DNA of 64,000 nucleotides, from assembly GCA_019009955.1 (NCBI GenBank), contig CM032230.1:25707501-25771500 (forward strand), written 5' to 3'. The stretch is from Riptortus pedestris. Taxonomy: Eukaryota > Arthropoda > Insecta > Hemiptera > Alydidae. The position numbers were made by a program, and so were the translations under genes. The notes below the pieces were generated by a model. It was not told the DNA's origin and searched no databases. It saw only the letters and a list, made by a program, of their open reading frames with translations. This document shows, piece by piece, positions 11,997 to 22,909 of the stretch (position 1 is its first letter; each line of letters begins with the position of its first letter).

Positions 11997-12125
11997 CATA
12001 CATACAATTTTGAACAGACCTAATTTTTGTTATCACCTGGGTATGATCGATTTGAAGATATTTATTTTGAAAATCCCATTATGAGTACTACCTCAATAGC
12101 TAATATCCCCTAAGGGAAATCTGCT
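11623..12125 (-). repeat. HINE-like repeat on minus, with a long AT microsatellite
   Basis: Starts on plus with GTCCGCCATGGGGGCTG (decayed 3' hairpin) and ends TTAAGGGAAATCTGCT followed by AATAAAA. The middle carries (TA)n at about 11934-11992. The type B segment with GCTTCACATAATGTGCTTCAT is recognisable. Confidence 0.65.
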
Positions 12126-12239
12126 AATAAAACTGGAGTTAGAAAAGAGATGTTAGTGATATAACTGCTTCAAGTGAACTCCTCATGAGTAGGATTGGGG
12201 TGCACTGAATATAATTAACAACAGTATGTATAATTAACT

Positions 12240-12345
12240 TATTAGTTTGAATGACATCCACTGCCATACATGTCCTCGATAGGATCTATGGACATATGAG
12301 GAAATTTTCCCCAAAAACCTTTACTCACGGGAAACCTGCTAAAAA
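12240..12345 (-). repeat. HINE-like 5'-end fragment
   Basis: GATAGGATCTATGGACATATGAGGAAA... ending CGGGAAACCTGCT matches the family's first 100 bp on minus, with more decay than neighbouring copies. Confidence 0.5.
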
Positions 12346-12774
12346 TATAAATAGTTCCGTAAATATTCAATTTATAGAAAAGATGTATAAAACAATAGTT
12401 GTAACCAACATTTGGAACAAAATTGGTTATATAGAAACAACATTTAAATCAGACTCTTAATAAATATCTTTCTAATCCCCCCCTTATTCCTGAACAAATT
12501 TCAGGTATTAACGAATATAGTTTTAGTTTAGCTTGTTAAGGAGTCATAAATTAAATTCATATCGAACGTTTCTAAAGTATTTCACAAGTTAAGGTCCAAT
12601 GAAATGAATATTTGGTATTAAAACTTATAATAAGACATCTCATGAATATTGGCTTATTGATAACGTTTGGTATGAGGGTTTACTTAATGCTGAAAACTTG
12701 AGTCCATAACACAATAACCTAAGCAGATTTCCCAGTGCTGGTATGACACTACTAACACACTGAAGACTGAAACA

Positions 12775-13062
12775 GTCCGTCACGCAGGGGCTGCATAAAT
12801 TAAACAGATTTCCTTCGTGAAGTTTAATAATAAATAAATCTACATATTGGAAACACAACACAACCGTGAATATTAAATGCCCAAATACTAGCAGTAATAA
12901 GAAATCTTTCCCATCCCAAGAGGAAATGTCAGAAATATAAACAAGCAGGTTTGCTAACCCCTCACCGAAAAGAAAAACAAATGCCGAATTATGTCAGAAT
13001 ATAACACTAATTTTATTGAAAACTATTTACTATAACTAGTGCTATAATTTACAATGAATCAA
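12775..13062 (-). repeat. HINE-like 3'-end fragment, type C
   Basis: GTCCGTCACGCAGGGGCTGC begins the copy on plus. The type C block follows (ACAACCGTGAATATTAAATG, AAACAAGCAGGTTTGC). It stops where the next copy, in the opposite direction, starts. Confidence 0.6.
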
Positions 13063-13066
13063 AATG

Positions 13067-14046
13067 CTCTAGCGGTCGCAATTTTTGTTTTATCGTTACC
13101 AAACATGATATATAATCGTTTTATACAAAAAGAAAGATCAAGTTCATTAATGGCTGAAATCGGACTAGTGGGAGGGGGGGATTTTCGAAAATTCAAAATA
13201 TCGGCGTCGGATCGAAAAATTGTATAGAACCAATCTTATTGCAAATGTAATGTTCTATATATGTTGTTATGTATATTGTTTCACTATCTTGATTATTTAC
13301 TGAGATATTTGCATTTTTAGCAGATTTCCCTTAAGGGAAATCAGCTATTGAGGTCGTACTCATGACGCGAGTTTGGAAAAATTTCTTCAAATGTCCGTCG
13401 ATCCGTCTGTTAACGCTCTAGCGATCGCAATTTTCGTTTGATCGTTACCAAACTCGATATTTAAACGTGTTATGCAAAAATAAAGATCAAGTTCGTTAAT
13501 GGCTGAAATCGGACTAGTGGGAGGAGGGGATTTTCGAAAATTCAAAATATCTCCGTTACTATACGTCGGATCGAATAATTACATAGAACCAATCTTATTG
13601 CAAATTACATTTACTATAAATAATGTTATATACATTTATTCTGTATCTTGAATATTAACCGAGATATTTGCATTTTTCTGTTTTCAGCTTCTGAGATGAG
13701 ATCGGGTAACTTCGGGTCTAGTCGTGAGTTTCCGTCAAGAGCTAGTTCGGGCTGTTCCCGTAACTGTTTGAATCTCTATTCTGAAATTTCTCTATTGTAA
13801 AACTTCACGGAAATCTGCTTAGTTTACGCAGCCCCTGCGTGACGGCCTTTTTTAGTTTTGGGTCTTTAGTAAAGCCCCACTCTTACTCATCTCATATTTT
13901 CAATATTCTATTTTGTTATGAAGCACTTTATTTGAAGCTTAAATACCAAATATTGTTCTCATTCAACTTTTAAGTTTTGAGATAAATGCAAATTCGTGGC
14001 GCACGTGGGAAATCTGCTTAGTTAACGCAGTCCCTGCGTGACGGAC
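13067..14046 (+). repeat. HINE-like repeat (type B) split by a nested copy
   Basis: The left part 13067-13318 (CTCTAGCGGTCGCAATTTTT... to GAGATATTTGCATTTTT) continues at 13848 (TTTTAGTTTTGGGTCTTTAG...) and ends GCGTGACGGAC at 14046. The 5' terminus is missing. Another complete copy is inserted between the two halves, exactly in the T-run. Confidence 0.72.
13319..13847 (+). repeat. Complete HINE-like repeat (type A) nested in another copy
   Basis: Starts AGCAGATTTCCCTTAAGGGA after TTTTT and ends ACGCAGCCCCTGCGTGACGG(CC) before TTTTTT. It has no AT microsatellite in the middle. The type A 3' half begins after CTGTTTTCAG with CTTCTGAGATGAGATCGGG. The clean nesting defines both element ends and the T-run target. 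Confidence 0.8.
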
Positions 14047-14257
14047 TTTTTTACTCAATTTTAAACAACAACGCGTAATCCGGCGATTTCATATGTCCGC
14101 AATGTTTACAAACGTTAGTTCGGCGGATTTTCAGCTTGGCGGCATCAAGGGTGGGGTTAAACTGCATCTTCACCAAAATGTAGTAATCCAAGAACAATAG
14201 AAGGGGGGAGGGTCAACAGAACGTATTTGTTTAACCCGTAACTGGTGAGGTGGGGTG

Positions 14258-16613
14258 TTTTTTTTTTCTTTTTTTTTTTCTGAGTTCCAGCGAAAACAAT
14301 GCAAAAACTAACAAAAAATAAATTAAAAGGAAAAAAGATAGTCGGCAGGTGTAGGTAACACCTAGGCTATGCCGTGAGCCCCCTTGTGCTATACCAAGGG
14401 TATCATTATAAGGGGTGGTTGTGAAAAATTGGGGTTTATTTTTTAAGATAGAAGAAGTGGGTAGGGTAGCTGGTTACCCTCTGGATGGATGAAGGAGATG
14501 AAAGAAGAACAAAGAGCAAAGAGAAAGTAGAAGAGAAGGTGAGAAAACGAAGGAAAAGGGCGTCAGTCCGTGACTGACAGTTATTTCATTTTTAATGTTT
14601 TTGTTTCATTGTTGTTTCTTGATGGGATGTGAAGGGATTTAGGAAGGGTGGGAGGTAGGGGTGACAGGGCCTAGACTGTGACATCTATTAGCGGGACACC
14701 TCGGCCACGGGTGCCCTGCCAGTTCTCAGGTAGTGGTGGTGGGCTGAGGGAGGAAAATAAGGGATTGGGGAGGTATTGCAAGGAGTCGAAAAACTTGACA
14801 TGCCTCTTTTTGATTGTCTCGGCGATGGTGTCCAGCTCCAGGGCCTCTCTTATTTCGGGGTGTTTCTTCTTCGCCAGCGATGTGTGCCTAACAATCTTCC
14901 GGACGATGCCGTTCTGGAAGGATTGTAGGTTCTGGAGGGAGGTTTTGGTAAGATACCGGAGGAGTGGGGAACCGTAGAGGAGAGCGGGTTGCAATACTCC
15001 TCTGTAGATGAGAAGTTTCAGCCTGAGGCTGAGGACGGGGGAGATGAGGAGGTGGCGAAGAGAGGTGAACCTCATTCTTGTGGCTCGGAGTTTACGGGCG
15101 ACGTGGGTGGAGAATCGTAGGTGGTGGCTGATGTGGATTCCCAGGTATGTGATGGTGCTCGCCACGGGGATCGTTGCACCGTCGAGGGGGAAGGATTTGG
15201 GGAGTCGGCCCGGCCTTGACTTTTTGGAGAAGGAGAATATCAAACCGTCCGTCTTGGAGGGGTTGACATGGATGTTGATGTCTCGGAGGCGGTTTGATAT
15301 TTCCTGGCATGCCGTGGACGCTAGGGTGAGGGCACGGGTGGGGTTCATAGACGTGCTACGAATGGCCAGATCATCTGCATAGGCGGTGATTTCCGTATGG
15401 AGATGATACCTATGACTCACGATCTCGGCTGTGTAGATGGAGAATAGGTATGGGGCTAATACGGAGCCCTGAGGGACTCCGCAGGGTAGAGGATGGGAGC
15501 GAGACAGGCTTTCACCTACTCGGGTTTGAAAGGATCTGCAGGAGAGGTAAGAGGAGATGATGGAGTACAGCTGCTCGGGGCAGTCGTACTGATGGAGTTT
15601 GGAAAGGAGGATGCCGTGATCAACTGAGTCAAAGGCCTTCGTGCAGTCTATGGAGATGAGGGCAGTGGCATGGTTTCGTCGGAGGGCGGCTGTGGCTTTG
15701 GATTGGAGGCGGGCAAGGGGGTGGAGAGTGGACAGGCCGGGACGGAAACCTGTTTGCTCTGGGGGGACGATGTTTTCCTTCTCACAGAAATCTGTAAGGT
15801 AGCCGAGAATCACCTTCTCCAATACCTTTGAGATGTGTGAGAGAAGGGAGATGGGTCTATAGTGTTCGGGGAGGGAGCCATTTTTTGTGGGTTTCAGCAG
15901 GGGGACAACTACCGCGTGCTTCCACTGGGATGGGAAATATCTGAAACGGATGCAGGAGTTTAGGAGGTGGGTGAGGTAAGCTAAGGACTTACGTGGTAAC
16001 TGGCGCAGTAGTACATATTGTATACCGTCCAGACCAGGGGCTTTACCGCCCTTGGTGCGTCGAAGTATGGCTGTGAGCTTCTTCGGTGAGACAAACATGA
16101 AATTTCTTTCACGGTCCATCGAAGGAGCCTCTACGTTTGTTGTGGCCCGGGACCGTGAGTCTGTCGCCATATAGGTCGCCAGCTCATCGGCCTGGTCCTG
16201 GGGGTCCATCAAATGTCTGTCAGCCTGCAAGAGAACAGTTCGCCTTTTGGTGACCCTGGTCTTTACAAGCTTCCAGAATTTGCGGTGATCCCCGTGGGTT
16301 AGACGTAGGGTTTCATGCCATACTGACGTTTTCCACTGCCTCATGAGGGAGCGGATTTGGGTAGTGAGGGAATTAAGGATGGGTTTCAGCGCTTGGTTCC
16401 TAGTTCTGAACCAAGTGTTTTTGATATTGTTGCGCTGACGGATGAGGGCAAGGATGTGTGGAGGGGGGACTTTTAGGGAGGGTGGTTTGGGAGCGAATTT
16501 GGGAATGGACTTATCCGCTGCCTGGATGATGATCTCTGAAAACTCCTGAATGCAGAAGTCTAGGTGGGAGGTGTCAGCTATGTGCGCGAACACCGGTGTG
16601 GACTCATACATAA
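14258..16613 (-). mobile_element. 5'-truncated Jockey-like LINE with poly(A) and 10-bp target duplication
   Basis: On minus the element ends in an A-run (plus-strand T-rich tract 14258-14280). It is flanked by the direct repeat AGGTGGGGTG at 14248-14257 and 16614-16623, which fits target-primed reverse transcription. The 3' UTR occupies about 14281-14670. The endonuclease domain is missing, so the copy was dead on arrival. It is more GC-rich than the surroundings. Confidence 0.88.
14671..16613 (-). pseudogene. Jockey-like LINE ORF2 C-terminal part: reverse transcriptase
   Basis: An open frame of about 645 codons with no internal stop. In order it shows the linker region (VPPPHILALIRQRNNIKNTW), RT block GKAPGLDGIQY, block PLLKPTKNGSLPEHYRPISL, TGFRPGLSTLHPL, the catalytic Asp in SIDCTKAFDSVDHGI, CGVPQGSVLAPYLFSIY, the YADD box in AYADDLAIRS (about residue 410), and the thumb region ending in HVKFFDSLQY. 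No RNase H follows. Full Jockey ORF2 proteins are about 900 aa and begin with an APE endonuclease, absent here because of 5' truncation. The open frame upstream of 16613 belongs to the MITE it landed in. The long intact frame means a recent insertion. Confidence 0.9.
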
Positions 16614-16856
16614 AGGTGGGGTGCCCCAGCACCCCACAGTTTTTATACCTGTAGATAAGTAAACAATGGATGCGTGGAGGGGGTATGACGTCTCTGTACC
16701 TCTCAGGGGATTAGTCAGGAATGAACCTGTTCATTTGGAAGCTCATTCTGAATTCTCAGTTGTGAGTGATTGTCACAAATACCTCGTCTGGGGTGCTCTT
16801 ACACCCCACCTCACCACTTACGTTAGTTTTTCCGAAACGTTTTCTTTCCTTTACTT

Positions 16857-17162
16857 CTAATGTAGGTAGGATGAAATAATGTAGGCTACGCTTCCACTAT
16901 AATAATTTAATAACACGGCAAAGCGCTTTCGATGCTGTGCATCATCGTCAGTGCCCTGTTGACACACACAATAATAGTTACAATTTACTATAAAATATTT
17001 TTTAGGTACATATAACAAAAAACTTATTTTTCTTTGGGCTAAAAACATATAAATTCCTTTACTTCGTTATCATGGCTGGCTCTTCTAATAGAATGAGGTC
17101 TACTGATCCAGGATTCGAAGAATGGGTGCAAAATATTTTACAAAATTGGGCCCATGAATATA
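16857..17162 (-). mobile_element. Penelope-like element fragment with hammerhead-like core
   Basis: On minus, CTGACGA (16951-16945) is followed by T, the stem GATGC-ACA-GCATC, then GAAA (16930-16927) and the palindrome AAAGCGCTTT. CTGANGA...GAAA around a short stem is the core of the minimal hammerhead motifs described in Penelope-like elements. On plus, an ATG at 17071 opens MAGSSNRMRSTDPGFEEWVQ, cut after about 30 codons by the Helitron end. I cannot identify that protein. Confidence 0.4.
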
Positions 17163-17521
17163 CTAGCTAAGGTACCTGGCGATGCCCGGGAAATCATTGC
17201 TGACTGACTAATGATTGTATTTTTATAGCAAGACTTCAATGTGTACAATTTCACTTCCCTCCACGATGTATTTTTTTTCAAAACAGCCAATCCTAAAGTG
17301 TAACTTTCAGGGTTAATAGAATAGAAATTTTAGTTTTGAAGAATATATGAAAATGGGTTCCTAATTTATCCCTCACGACATTTTGACTCACGGTTTTTGA
17401 ATAATTCAAACCATAATCATGGGTAGCATTTATCACAATTAAATGTCATCTATAATGAACAAATTTCCTGCCAAAAATCAAACCAAGCACATATAGTTTT
17501 AGCATAGTTTTATACATAAGA
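17163..17521 (-). mobile_element. Second Helitron 3' end, 359 bp, abutting the autonomous Helitron
   Basis: On minus it ends with the hairpin CCCGGGCATCGCCAGG, then TACCTTAGCTAG and a T, the normal Helitron 3' terminus (CTAG before T). It lies directly after the similar terminus at 17522. Either the larger Helitron inserted into an older one, or its first terminator was once bypassed. Confidence 0.7.
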
Positions 17522-18064
17522 CTAGCTAAGGTACCCGGCTACGCCCGGGATATCATTGGTGACTGATGATAATTTTTTGGTAGGGCCTATGGTAATTAAG
17601 TTTTCAGTGTGTATAATAATAGTCCTTGAGTCTGGCAACTATTGCGAACTTATAGAGATTTACATAGGTCACGGTAAATGAGGTGCCTGTTTTTAACCAG
17701 GGAATTGCTTATGACAGAATAATGATCTAGCATAATATTAACATACATACCGAATATGTCAGCTTAGGTAAGAGAATTTTAAAATTTTGAATAAAAGGTA
17801 GTGACATAACGAAGTGGTTGTTGTTCTGTGGTAAAGCACTGGAATACAATGCCATAGGGTCCAAATTTGTAACTCGTTGTTCCACTCTGTTATCTACTCA
17901 AAGATACCCAGTGATACACATTCAATATAGTTACGTTAAATAAAGAAGTAATCTTTAATGCCTCCACAATACGGCAGGGAAAGTGTCAAGTTGATCACTT
18001 ACTCTACCATCAAACCAGAGTGGCATGTCTTTTTATGTGCTGTTTTGTTTCCATAACTAAATAA

Positions 18065-21000
18065 TCATAGCAAAGCTTCTTTATATACAACATTCTTAGT
18101 TTTTCCGTCCGGTGCATAAATGAAAAGGTTATCTCTGTAACTAACCCTGGAACAGGCTACATAGAGTTGTCCATGCGAAAAGCAGCTGTTCCTCAAATCG
18201 ACGCCTGCTATTTTCAGTGTCTGTCCTTGAGATTTGTTTATTGTCATAGCAAAACAAACAGATACTGGAAATTGTAGGCGTCTGAATTGGAACGGGTAGT
18301 TGGACGGAATGATTGGAATTCTTGGAATTAAAACTACTTCTCCTTTTCCACACCCTGTCATGATGGTTGCCTCAATCAAATTCTTATAAAGCCTAACTAC
18401 TCTAAGTCTTGTACCATTACAGAGTTTGGGAGCATTTAAATTTCTCAAAAGCATTATTGGTGCTCCTACTTTCAATAAAAGCTTGTGAGCGGGCAGCCCA
18501 GGAGCAGTGACGGAATTCAAGAACTCAGTAGGATAGTGTACTGAATCGTCTTGATTGACTACAGTATCCACTGAGGTGTATACTACCTCGTCACTCTGGA
18601 GAAGGCCTAGGATCGCCGAATTGATTGAAGCTGCTAAATCATTTTTAGGAGTCAATATTGCCCTTTCACAAAGCCACGATATTGGCATCTCCTCTATTTT
18701 GGAAGCTGGATAGACTGATGAAATTAGCTCTTCCATATTAGCAATTGGTTTATATAAATCCTCTGGAAGAGTAATTTCATTGTCTACTTCAATTAACGCA
18801 CCATCTCCTATTTTTAATAATAAATTAGAAAATTCCTCACTGTTTTTATCATTTCCTAGGCGCGCCCTCATGTTTGTTTTTAAAGTTAATTTCTGAACAT
18901 GAGCCCAAAGAAGAGACCTTTTCAGCGAAGCATTGACTTCATCAGCCCGGGTTCCCCTAGGAACAACAGGCAATGTCTGGCGGAAGTCTCCGGAGAACAG
19001 CACAGTTACTCCTCCCATGACACTATTGTTGTTCCTAATGTCCCTCAGCGTTCTGTCTAATGCTTCGACTGCTTTTTTATTGGCCATGGTACACTCGTCC
19101 CATATTATAAGTACACATTCTTTCAAAACTTTAGCCACGTTGCTGTTCCTTGATATATTACAAACAGGACTTTCTATGTGGTCGATTTCGAAAGGAATCT
19201 TAAACATAGAATGTGCTGTTCTACCACCTGGGATTAGTGTAGCAGCAATTCCAGACGAAGCAACGGCTAAAGCAATCTTACCATGAAATCTGATTTTGGA
19301 CAAAATCAAATTGATTAAGAATGTTTTTCCTGTACCACCAGGTGCATCCAGGAAAAACAATCTGCCTTCATTTAAGTTTACACTGTTTAGAATGATATTG
19401 TACGCAGTCCTTTGCTCTTCTATAAGTTTAGATTCATATGTGTTAACATAATTATTTAACTCATTGAGATCGTAGGAGGTTTCTCTTAGAAAATCATGGT
19501 TTAGCATACTTCCTCGAGCATTGTGTGGTTTGGGAAGCCCGTAATTATCTAAAGACAACCCTCCAATAGTAGAAACTATGTCATTGATTAACATCAGAGA
19601 CCTGTTCTCAATTTCACTATTAAATTCAATATTAATGTCAGGGAAATTTCGACCTAGGTCTCTGATTATATCCTCGGAAAATTGTTCTTTGAATTTAGCC
19701 CATAATTGAAGAGGATCAGAAAGGTTGCAAAACACCAGCATGATAGAGAAGAGCTGCCTGAGGCTTGATGGACTCTGACACATGCAAGCCTCTCTCAATG
19801 TGTCTTCCCAATGGGAATCGTCCTCCAGCAAACCTAGTGCTTTGCAAGCTGCCTGATAACTCGGCTGGACTATACCATTCACAGTTTTTAATGTTTGGAA
19901 GGAAGTTGGTCCTCTTACTTTATAGAGCAACATTCTGAGGTAATAGCATTCGCTATTATTGGGGTGAATGGTATAGACACGCCCTATTACATGTTCTTTT
20001 CTTATACCAGGATAACCCTCAACTGGTGACCCTCGTTTCCTTCTTTGAAAGACACCCCTCTGCTTATCGTAGGTGTAATAACTTGGCACATCCTCGTAAA
20101 GCAAAGTTTTAGCAAAGTCGTCATCACGACAGAGCTGAAAAAACGCCATTAGAGAAGTGCTGCGAGGGTTAGCTACTCTGTTTTGGGCATTTTCTGGTTT
20201 GAAATACACCCTTTGCCCGTTCTCAAGATGCACGTCAAGATGAATTACAGGAGGGTATCTTTCATGGATAGGAAACGATAAGAGTCTCCAAATGGCCTCA
20301 GAAGTACTGATGTATCTTCCTGATTGATATTTCAGTACTTCATCGCATTCATTTTGCACAGCAAAACAGGCCTGGTCACTTCCTTTATTCACATATTTGC
20401 ATATGTATTTTATACTTTTCACGCTGCTACAGAATTCAACATTGATATGTGTCTTGAATGTCCTCAACAACACAGGGGAATATGGAACTACCCATCTATT
20501 ATCGATGACAACCGTTTGCTTATTCATCTGAAGCTGGGTTGTAAAGCCTCCAGAATCAGGGCCCCGTCGCCTGTAAGTAGGGTAGCCATCTTCTCCTGTG
20601 AGGGTTTCCTGAATGAATGACCTTGGATACCTCTTAGTGCACTTTCCTTCCTTCATGCAAGGAGATTGCATGTTTAGAAGACCACATGGCCCATGAATCA
20701 TGTGAGACTTGACAATCTCATGAAGTTCAGGGTCTTCTTCAGGGTTAGGAAATTCCGCTCGTAGGCATTGATCAATTTGATTAGGCCTTATTTTATCCTC
20801 AAGCCAGAGTAGGATGTGCGCATGAGGTAGGCCTCTTTTCTGCCATTCGACTGAATACATGTAGCAGCGAGTCTTCCCAAATATTTGTTCCTGGGTCAAT
20901 AAATCGATCAGCAGTTTTAATTTCAGATGAAAAACTCTTGAAATTAAATCATGCCGATCTTGTGGAATTTGTCCAGGAAATAGTTCATTTTTAATTTCGT

Positions 21001-22909
21001 CCCATTTAGGGTTTGTTGTAATTGTAATGAATAGGTCAGGCCGAGAATACTTTCTGACATAGCAAAAGGCATCCTGAGTACGTTCGTGCATGTAGCGAGG
21101 AGACCCAGTGAAGCTGGACGGTAGAATCACCAACCGACCTAGATTCTCTGGGTTTTCATCTCCTTGCTGCAAAGCATCTTTTAAATGTACGTACTGTTCC
21201 ACACGTAATTTTGTCTGATTATTTCTTATGAACTGGAGTCTTTCCGTTTCTACTTTCGCATACATGTCAACTAAAAATTGATTAGTAAGATTTTTGAAAT
21301 AATGAATGATATTAAATTGGCCTGGCCTAATCATTAGTCTATAACAGTAAAATTGAAGAGCCGAGACTTTCTTTTCTGAGTTCTCCTCATCAGTGGATGG
21401 GTTATTTTGGTAAACCAATAAATTGTAACCATCTTCACCTCTACAGAACATCAGAGGATACTGTAAAGCATCATAAGACCTGTGGGTCTCGGCTATTCTT
21501 TTAAGCTCTCCTTGGTGAGTCCTCAGAACTATATCCCTTTTACCACATGCTTCGTCGATCATTAAGACAGCCACTTCGTCAACATGAGGCGCATTGTAGC
21601 GACCTCTATGTTCTGACGAAGGACGTCTGTCTGCATTTATTACTATTTTGTAATCGTCCATTCTGTCTGGTGAAATTGATTGCAGAGCAGATTTGAAACT
21701 GTGAATATAAGGATTGCATTCATGCAACATGCTCTGCAATGAATCCACCAAAGAGCTTTTCAAATTATTTGCGTACTCCAATCTTTTATCTACTTGAGCT
21801 TTATAATCTGAAATAAAATAAATTTGTAAAAATTGTGGTTCATGATTAGTTTCTGGCAGTAATGAGCCTATTAAATGGTACACTTGACCTTGTATTTTGA
21901 AAGTTGGCATATAATTAGATTCAAAAATTTCTGAAGCACCAAAAGACGTCATCTGAAATAAGTTATTGTATTGTCTCGCATGGTTCAGAAAATGTTTTGA
22001 ATCTGGGTGTTGGCCAATAATTAGTGAATTAAGTGGTTCTGGAGGAGCTAAAATGGGAGAAAGTTTTACTTTGCCAAAAGAGCAGCAAAGCCCTTTTGGT
22101 TCATTCTTCCATTTTAAAGCGTTACAGTGGGAACATGTTTTGTTCATAGAACCAATGTTTGACTGGCTAATATAGTCAATCGAAGGTTCGTATGAAAATC
22201 CAGAATTAATTTTATGTTCCCACTGGCGACTTGCTGTTGCATGTCTAATCCTATCAGCTAGAAGCCGCGATCTACGCGCATTTTCATCCTCCGTTTCCCT
22301 AATTACAATGTGCCTCTCTCTGTCTGATTCTAGGCGATCACAACGCTCATTGCTGTTTTCTGAGTCTCTAATGTTATTGATTCTTTGTCTTTCCTTTTCT
22401 AAATTTTTTGTATGGATTTCAGAATTATAAAAATATTCTATCCTTCGAGCTTCAAGCCGGTTTTCTCGGCCTTGAGCGTCTTCTAGAGAACGGATCTCAG
22501 CTAGTCTAAAGCAATTTGCTTCCAAACGTGCTTCCCGCTGTTCATCAGATTCGGCAGCACGCAAGGAAGCTTGTCGATGTTTTTGTGCTCTGACCCGCTC
22601 CTCATGTTCTGCTTCAGTTTCTAAAGACCTTAAGCAGGCTTGCCTAACCCTCTGAGAGTTGAGGCGAGCTTCTCGCTCCTCTAGCGATTCTTCGGCCCTT
22701 AAGCAGACTTGCCTAACTCTCTGAGAGCTGAGGCGAGCTTTATGCTCTTGTTCACTCTCATCTGCCCTCAAGCACGCTTGCCTAACTCTCTGAGAGCTGA
22801 GTCGAGCTTCATGCTCTTCTCCACTCTCATCTGCCCTCAAGCAGGCTTGCCTAACTCTCTGAGAGCTGAGGCGAGCTTCATGCTCTTGTTCACTCTCATC
22901 TGCCCTCAA
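18065..22909 (-). pseudogene. Helitron Rep-helicase, main part (1614 codons)
   Basis: Rolling-circle replication initiator fused to a PIF1-type helicase. After the N-terminal charged repeats comes a cysteine motif (CSHCNALKW...CC), then the Helitron-like N domain, the HUH metal site in GLPHAHILLWL (about residue 695), and the tyrosine motif KYICKYVNKG (about 836), where two Tyr lie four residues apart. The helicase has Walker A GGTGKT (about 1190), Walker B LIIWDEC (about 1271), GDFRQTLPVVPRG, and motif VI INKSQGQTL...YVACSRV (about 1560-1590). All catalytic residues are present. The frame is broken from its N-terminus (22993-23871) by a frameshift near 22910-22990, so this copy is probably inactive, though only just. 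Confidence 0.92.

Larger units (their letters stand above)
14235..16822. mobile_element. Small TTAA-type (piggyBac-like) MITE interrupted by a LINE
   Basis: The left end CCCGTAACTGGTGAGGTGGG follows TTAA (14231-14234). The right end, inverted, is CGTAAGTGGTGAGGTGGGGT next to TTAG (16823-16826). The two ends match at 21 of 22 positions over 14237-14258 and 16801-16822. Removing the LINE (14258-16613) and one copy of its target duplication leaves about 222 bp (14235-14257 plus 16624-16822), a normal MITE size. The CCC start and TTAA target suggest the piggyBac superfamily; that assignment is inference. Confidence 0.6.

Noticed and set aside
15008..15382. Plus-strand open frames over the LINE (also 14678-14977)
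   Set aside because: Antisense shadows of the reverse transcriptase frame; GC-rich coding sequence opens the reverse frames.
16613..16700. Upstream extension of the LINE open frame (..NCGVLGHPT)
   Set aside because: The 10-bp target duplication places the LINE 5' end at 16613; the extra codons belong to the MITE.
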